A stretch of DNA of 9,722 nt from positions 1 through 9,722 of the forward strand of contig JAOTSL010000104.1 of the NCBI GenBank assembly GCA_029864945.1, written 5' to 3'. Position numbers and translations under genes: made by a program. This document shows, piece by piece, positions 7,544 through 9,722 of this stretch (position 1 is its first letter; the number at the start of each line of letters is the position of its first letter). The notes under the pieces are model-generated. The model ran no database searches, was not told the origin of the DNA, and saw nothing but the letters and a program-made list of their open reading frames with translations. Source of the stretch: Gammaproteobacteria bacterium (GTDB taxonomy: Bacteria; Pseudomonadota; Gammaproteobacteria; S012-40).

Positions 7544-7943
7544 AACCACCGAGTTCTCCCCTGCTGTTCTGCAATTACCTTATTACGGTGAAATATCATC
7601 CGGCAAATGTCTGGACAAAAGCAAAGAAAAAAGCAAAATTAATATTCCTGCTTATTTAAATGTTAATGCAAAATGTTTTGTGCTCAAAATGAAAGGAGAC
7701 TCAATGCAAGAAAATGGGTTATTCCACAATGACCTGCTTGTTATCGAACCGCATAACACCTCTGCAAACAACTGTATCGTTATAGCGACAATTGATAATG
7801 TAGATACTGTTATTAAACATTTTGAACAGACCAATGACCTGATCATTCTTAGCTGCAAAAACCCTGACATAAAACCAATGATTTTTGATCCTTCCCGCAT
7901 AAAGCTAATGGGTATTCTGGTTGCACAAATGAGATCTTACTAA
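7536..7943 (+). CDS. UmuD-like S24 self-cleaving protease without DNA-binding domain
   Basis: A 135-residue LexA/UmuD-superfamily (S24) protein, close to UmuD in length (139). It has no N-terminal helix-turn-helix, so it is not a repressor of the LexA type. The serine-lysine dyad is visible: Ser56 in KMKGDSMQENG and Lys94 in DTVIKHF. Upstream, PYYGEISSGKC (15-25) aligns with the self-cleavage segment of LexA and UmuD, which predicts cleavage at Ser22-Gly23. LexA has Ala-Gly there and UmuD has Cys-Gly. NDLLVIEP and IVIATIDN match the family's strands. UmuD forms part of DNA polymerase V, but there is no umuC gene in the following 1.7 kb and I saw no clear LexA box before trmA. The role is therefore open: an orphan SOS-type protein, or a regulator of another partner. 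ATG 7536 lies within the end of trmA. Confidence 0.8.
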   Translation: MNETTEFSPAVLQLPYYGEISSGKCLDKSKEKSKINIPAYLNVNAKCFVLKMKGDSMQENGLFHNDLLVIEPHNTSANNCIVIATIDNVDTVIKHFEQTNDLIILSCKNPDIKPMIFDPSRIKLMGILVAQMRSY

Positions 7944-7944
7944 A

Positions 7945-7990
7945 CTGGACTAAGCTGGACTAAAGTAAGCCAAATAACAGCCAAATAACT
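7945..7990. repeat. Two adjacent short tandem duplications
   Basis: CTGGACTAAG (7945-7954) is followed directly by CTGGACTAAA (7955-7964). After 4 nt, GCCAAATAACA (7969-7979) is followed by GCCAAATAACT (7980-7990). The repeats lie just behind the stop of the S24 protease gene, in the 190-nt spacer before the NfeD gene. They look like slippage products; no function is evident. Confidence 0.7.
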
Positions 7991-8135
7991 TTACCAGCGA
8001 ATTTGACAGAAAATCAGGTTCGTTTATTATTAAAAACACTATATGCTACTAAAACCTGTATGATTTCACATAATTGTACGACAAATAAATTTAATACAAT
8101 TATTTCAATTTTATTTTCTATTTAAGGATAAAACG

Positions 8136-8600
8136 ATGGAGTTCGTTCTCGAATTTTGGCACTGGTGGGCGTTGGCATTAATATTTGTTGTTGTTGAAGC
8201 GCTGTTGCTGTCCGGTGCGTTTGCCGCTTTTGCTGCAGCAGGCCTAATTGCAGGCTCTGCACTTTACTTTTACCCCGAATTGGACTGGAAACTCCAGCTC
8301 GTTATTTTCGCAACATCGACAGCTATTTTGTTCTTTTTAATACGCGTACTTTTTTCCGACTGGTTAAATCAGAACGCAGAAGATAATGCGTCTACATCAG
8401 AGATGATCGGTAAAGAATTTGTTCTCAAACTCCCGATTCAGAACGGGTTTGGTGAAATTGAAATTGACGGTAAAAATTGGGCAATAAAAGGCGCCGACCA
8501 AAAAACGGGTACAACTGTTAAAGTTATTGGCGTAGATAGTTATTTTCTTTCTGTGTATCCAATTGGGATTAATAAAACAACGCAGCAAGCGACTGATTAA
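8136..8600 (+). CDS. NfeD-family membrane protein
   Basis: A short-form NfeD protein of 154 residues. It has three hydrophobic membrane segments (about 9-25, 27-46, 53-73), then a polar linker and a C-terminal five-stranded OB-fold domain. Family-typical motifs in that domain are IGKEFVLKLPIQNGFGEI (91-108), NWAIKG and GTTVKVIGVDSYFLSVYPI. NfeD proteins work with SPFH/stomatin-type proteins such as QmcA in inner-membrane microdomains and are thought to support membrane-protein quality control. Here no SPFH gene is adjacent, so the partner must be encoded elsewhere or absent. The start is well supported: AAGGA lies 8 nt before ATG 8136. The gene stands alone, with its own terminator behind it. 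Confidence 0.85.
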   Translation: MEFVLEFWHWWALALIFVVVEALLLSGAFAAFAAAGLIAGSALYFYPELDWKLQLVIFATSTAILFFLIRVLFSDWLNQNAEDNASTSEMIGKEFVLKLPIQNGFGEIEIDGKNWAIKGADQKTGTTVKVIGVDSYFLSVYPIGINKTTQQATD

Positions 8601-8608
8601 AGCCTTAT

Positions 8609-8642
8609 ATATTAGAGAGAAAAATAACTCTAATATTTTTTT
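8609..8642 (+). terminator. Rho-independent terminator after the NfeD gene
   Basis: A perfect 9-bp stem (ATATTAGAG, 8609-8617, with CTCTAATAT, 8628-8636) with a 10-nt loop is followed directly by a run of T residues to 8642. It starts 8 nt past the stop codon. The stem is AU-rich but the U-tract is good. Confidence 0.75.
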
Positions 8643-8694
8643 GATATAAGCCGACAACTCTTATAAGGCAAACGTATTTATAAGAGATGGCTAT

Positions 8695-8883
8695 ATGGCA
8701 AACAACTACCCTACTCCGCAAAAATTTGGCATCAGGACTCCATTTTATCTCAGTGCGAGACAATATGAACAAGGCTTTCTCCACGCCCTCAAGGGGAAGT
8801 CGATAGAAGATCAAGCAAACTACAGCTTGTCATTTACAAAGGGCTTTAAAATGGGAATCATTGTTTCAGACGAGATTAAATAG
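8695..8883 (+). CDS. Small protein with possible RMF-like motif
   Basis: A 62-residue basic protein, cytoplasmic by composition (no signal or membrane segment). The middle reads ARQYEQGFLHALKGKS (21-36), then a Tyr at 43 and KGFKMG (49-54). The first part matches the spacing of ribosome modulation factor, whose RGYQAGIAGRS has the same aromatic-five-residues-Gly-basic-Ser pattern, followed further on by a second Gly-aromatic pair. The spacer is shorter here and the Cys-Pro-Tyr of RMF is missing, so the likeness may be only structural or chance. RMF makes ribosomes dimerise into inactive 100S particles in stationary phase. A GAGA-like site precedes ATG 8695. Expression is probably independent of the NfeD gene because a terminator lies between them. 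Reality of the gene is fairly likely; the function is unproven. Confidence 0.6.
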   Translation: MANNYPTPQKFGIRTPFYLSARQYEQGFLHALKGKSIEDQANYSLSFTKGFKMGIIVSDEIK

Positions 8884-8899
8884 TGTGTTATATAACACA
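8884..8899. other. Perfect 16-bp palindrome between convergent genes
   Basis: TGTGTTATATAACACA is its own reverse complement and begins one base after the stop of the 62-residue protein gene. As RNA it could fold into a 6-bp stem with a 4-nt loop, followed by TTTGAGTTT: a weak terminator at best. As DNA it resembles a CRP-type operator with one mismatch in each half, but there is no promoter nearby for it to control. Confidence 0.5.
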
Positions 8900-8960
8900 T
8901 TTGAGTTTGACGATAAGCCTGCAACCATTCTTTTCCGCCTATTATTATATTTTTCGTAAT

Positions 8961-9425
8961 TTAAGCATCCTTCGTTGATTCCGTTTCACGATTAACCTTG
9001 CTGCCCGTATAATTTTTCGCCTCACTAACCGAAATATTAATTCCATGCTCTTTAGCAATATAACCGGCAACAGCGCGAATAAGCATGTTTCCGGGTTTAA
9101 TAGCATAATACGGGTTTTTCACCTTATTCCACATTGGGTTTTCGGGCACAGCTGAAGGAATATGTAAACTGTCCATGGCTTTCGCATACCAGCCATAACG
9201 CTCAACCTCGTTAGCAAACCCTCTTATTTTTTGTTCCGTGGTCTTTACTATTTCGATTGCTTTTTCGTGAACCTGTTTTTGTTTATCTTTAGGTAACTTG
9301 CCATGCGTATATTTTGCAAAAACAATATTTGCAGCTGCCGCATGTTCCTGACGTGTACGATATGTCTTGAGTACAATGATTATTACAATAAGAACGCCTA
9401 ATAAATATGCCGCATACAAATACAC
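8961..9425 (-). CDS. Membrane-anchored protein, unknown function
   Basis: A 154-residue protein starting at GTG 9425, which has GGGGAG 6 nt upstream, a strong ribosome-binding site that decides the start. Residues about 4-19 (YAAYLLGVLIVIIIVL) form one hydrophobic membrane anchor, followed by basic TYRTR, so the rest should face the cytoplasm. The body is helical and charged (KLPKDKQKQVHEKAIEIVKT), with an aromatic patch RYGWYAKAM and PMWNKVKNPYYAIKPGN. A C-terminal helix GYIAKEHGINISVSEAK and a polar tail follow. I do not recognise the family. It is a lone gene, convergent with the 62-residue protein gene, and its upstream side abuts a palindromic mobile-type element (about 45 nt away). Confidence 0.65.
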   Translation of the reverse strand: MYLYAAYLLGVLIVIIIVLKTYRTRQEHAAAANIVFAKYTHGKLPKDKQKQVHEKAIEIVKTTEQKIRGFANEVERYGWYAKAMDSLHIPSAVPENPMWNKVKNPYYAIKPGNMLIRAVAGYIAKEHGINISVSEAKNYTGSKVNRETESTKDA

Positions 9426-9470
9426 AATTAACTCCCCTAATCTTAATTTTATTATTATTAAATTTTGCTA

Positions 9471-9638
9471 CTAGGAGCCTGTCGGACTTAACCGTTTGAA
9501 GCGAAAACTCATGGGGCCGAATCAGAATTTCTTATCATGTGAGGCGAATAGTGGTTCTATTTAACGAACATGATAGGAAATTCTGATCGGTATCCATGAG
9601 TTTGCAGTCAAACAGTGTTAAGTCCGACAGCCTCCTAG
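9471..9638. mobile_element. MITE-like palindromic element with CTAG flanks
   Basis: A 160-bp imperfect inverted repeat (9475-9634) is flanked on both sides by CTAG (9471-9474 and 9635-9638). The arms run 9475-9540 and 9568-9634 around a 27-nt loop. Long matching blocks are CTGTCGGACTTAAC, AAACTCATGG, ATCAGAATTTC and TATCATGT. The element has no coding capacity. CTAG fits the YTAR target duplication of IS5-type elements, so it may be a non-autonomous derivative moved in trans. Because CTAG is itself a palindrome, it could instead be part of the repeat. It sits between the GTG-start gene and the right edge. Confidence 0.6.
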
Positions 9639-9722
9639 CTTTTATTGTTAATTTACATCATTAAAGCCATCATAATATCAATAACATAAGCAAATATAAA
9701 ACTAGTCACCCTTCTTACATCA

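Noticed and set aside
8056..8071. CTGT-N8-ACAT resembling a LexA box upstream of the NfeD gene
   Set aside because: The last base breaks the CAG half-site and the centre is not the alternating AT core; NfeD is not a known SOS gene.

Overview
The window looks like a chromosomal segment of a low-GC (about 40% or a little less, by eye) Gram-negative bacterium. A gammaproteobacterium, probably marine or aquatic, is the best guess. The evidence is a TrmA-type tRNA methyltransferase of E. coli length, two lipoprotein signal peptides, an outer-membrane barrel ending in Phe, a textbook CRP-type site, and two secreted Lcl_C/DUF1566 proteins, one with Calx-beta modules. The species cannot be fixed from this sequence.

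Left block (1-2066, minus strand): two genes of a Wadjet/MksBEFG SMC-type plasmid-defence operon. The kleisin jetA/mksF comes first and overlaps the start of the KITE subunit jetB/mksE by 11 nt. JetB runs off the left edge, where the SMC ATPase (jetC) and the nuclease (jetD) would be expected. This block looks slightly richer in GC than the rest. A strong symmetrical terminator (2197-2233) separates it from an exported outer-membrane barrel protein gene (2254-2985, minus).

Middle block (about 2986-6250): a gene-poor regulatory stretch of about 530 bp carries a promoter for the barrel gene. At its other end it has a perfect-arm CRP site and a TATAAT -10 box. These point at a two-gene operon encoding a Calx-beta/DUF1566 lipoprotein and a smaller secreted DUF1566 protein. 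The reading frame of the first gene continues upstream of its first ordinary start codon (GTG 3733) through a complete lipoprotein signal peptide. The only initiator in a suitable place is an ATT codon after an AGGA ribosome-binding site. A small lipoprotein gene converges on this operon from the other strand.

Right block (6440-9722): trmA overlaps by 8 nt a gene for a short UmuD-like self-cleaving S24 protease that has no DNA-binding domain and no umuC next to it. A stand-alone NfeD-type membrane protein follows, with a good terminator. Then come a 62-residue protein with a faint resemblance to ribosome modulation factor, a 16-bp perfect palindrome, and an unknown membrane-anchored protein on the minus strand. 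The window ends with a 160-bp imperfect palindromic element flanked by CTAG, which looks like a non-autonomous transposable element (MITE). No RNA gene or CRISPR array was seen.

The points most worth following are the probable ATT start, the headless UmuD-like protein coupled to trmA, the MITE-like hairpin, and the completeness of the Wadjet operon beyond the left edge.
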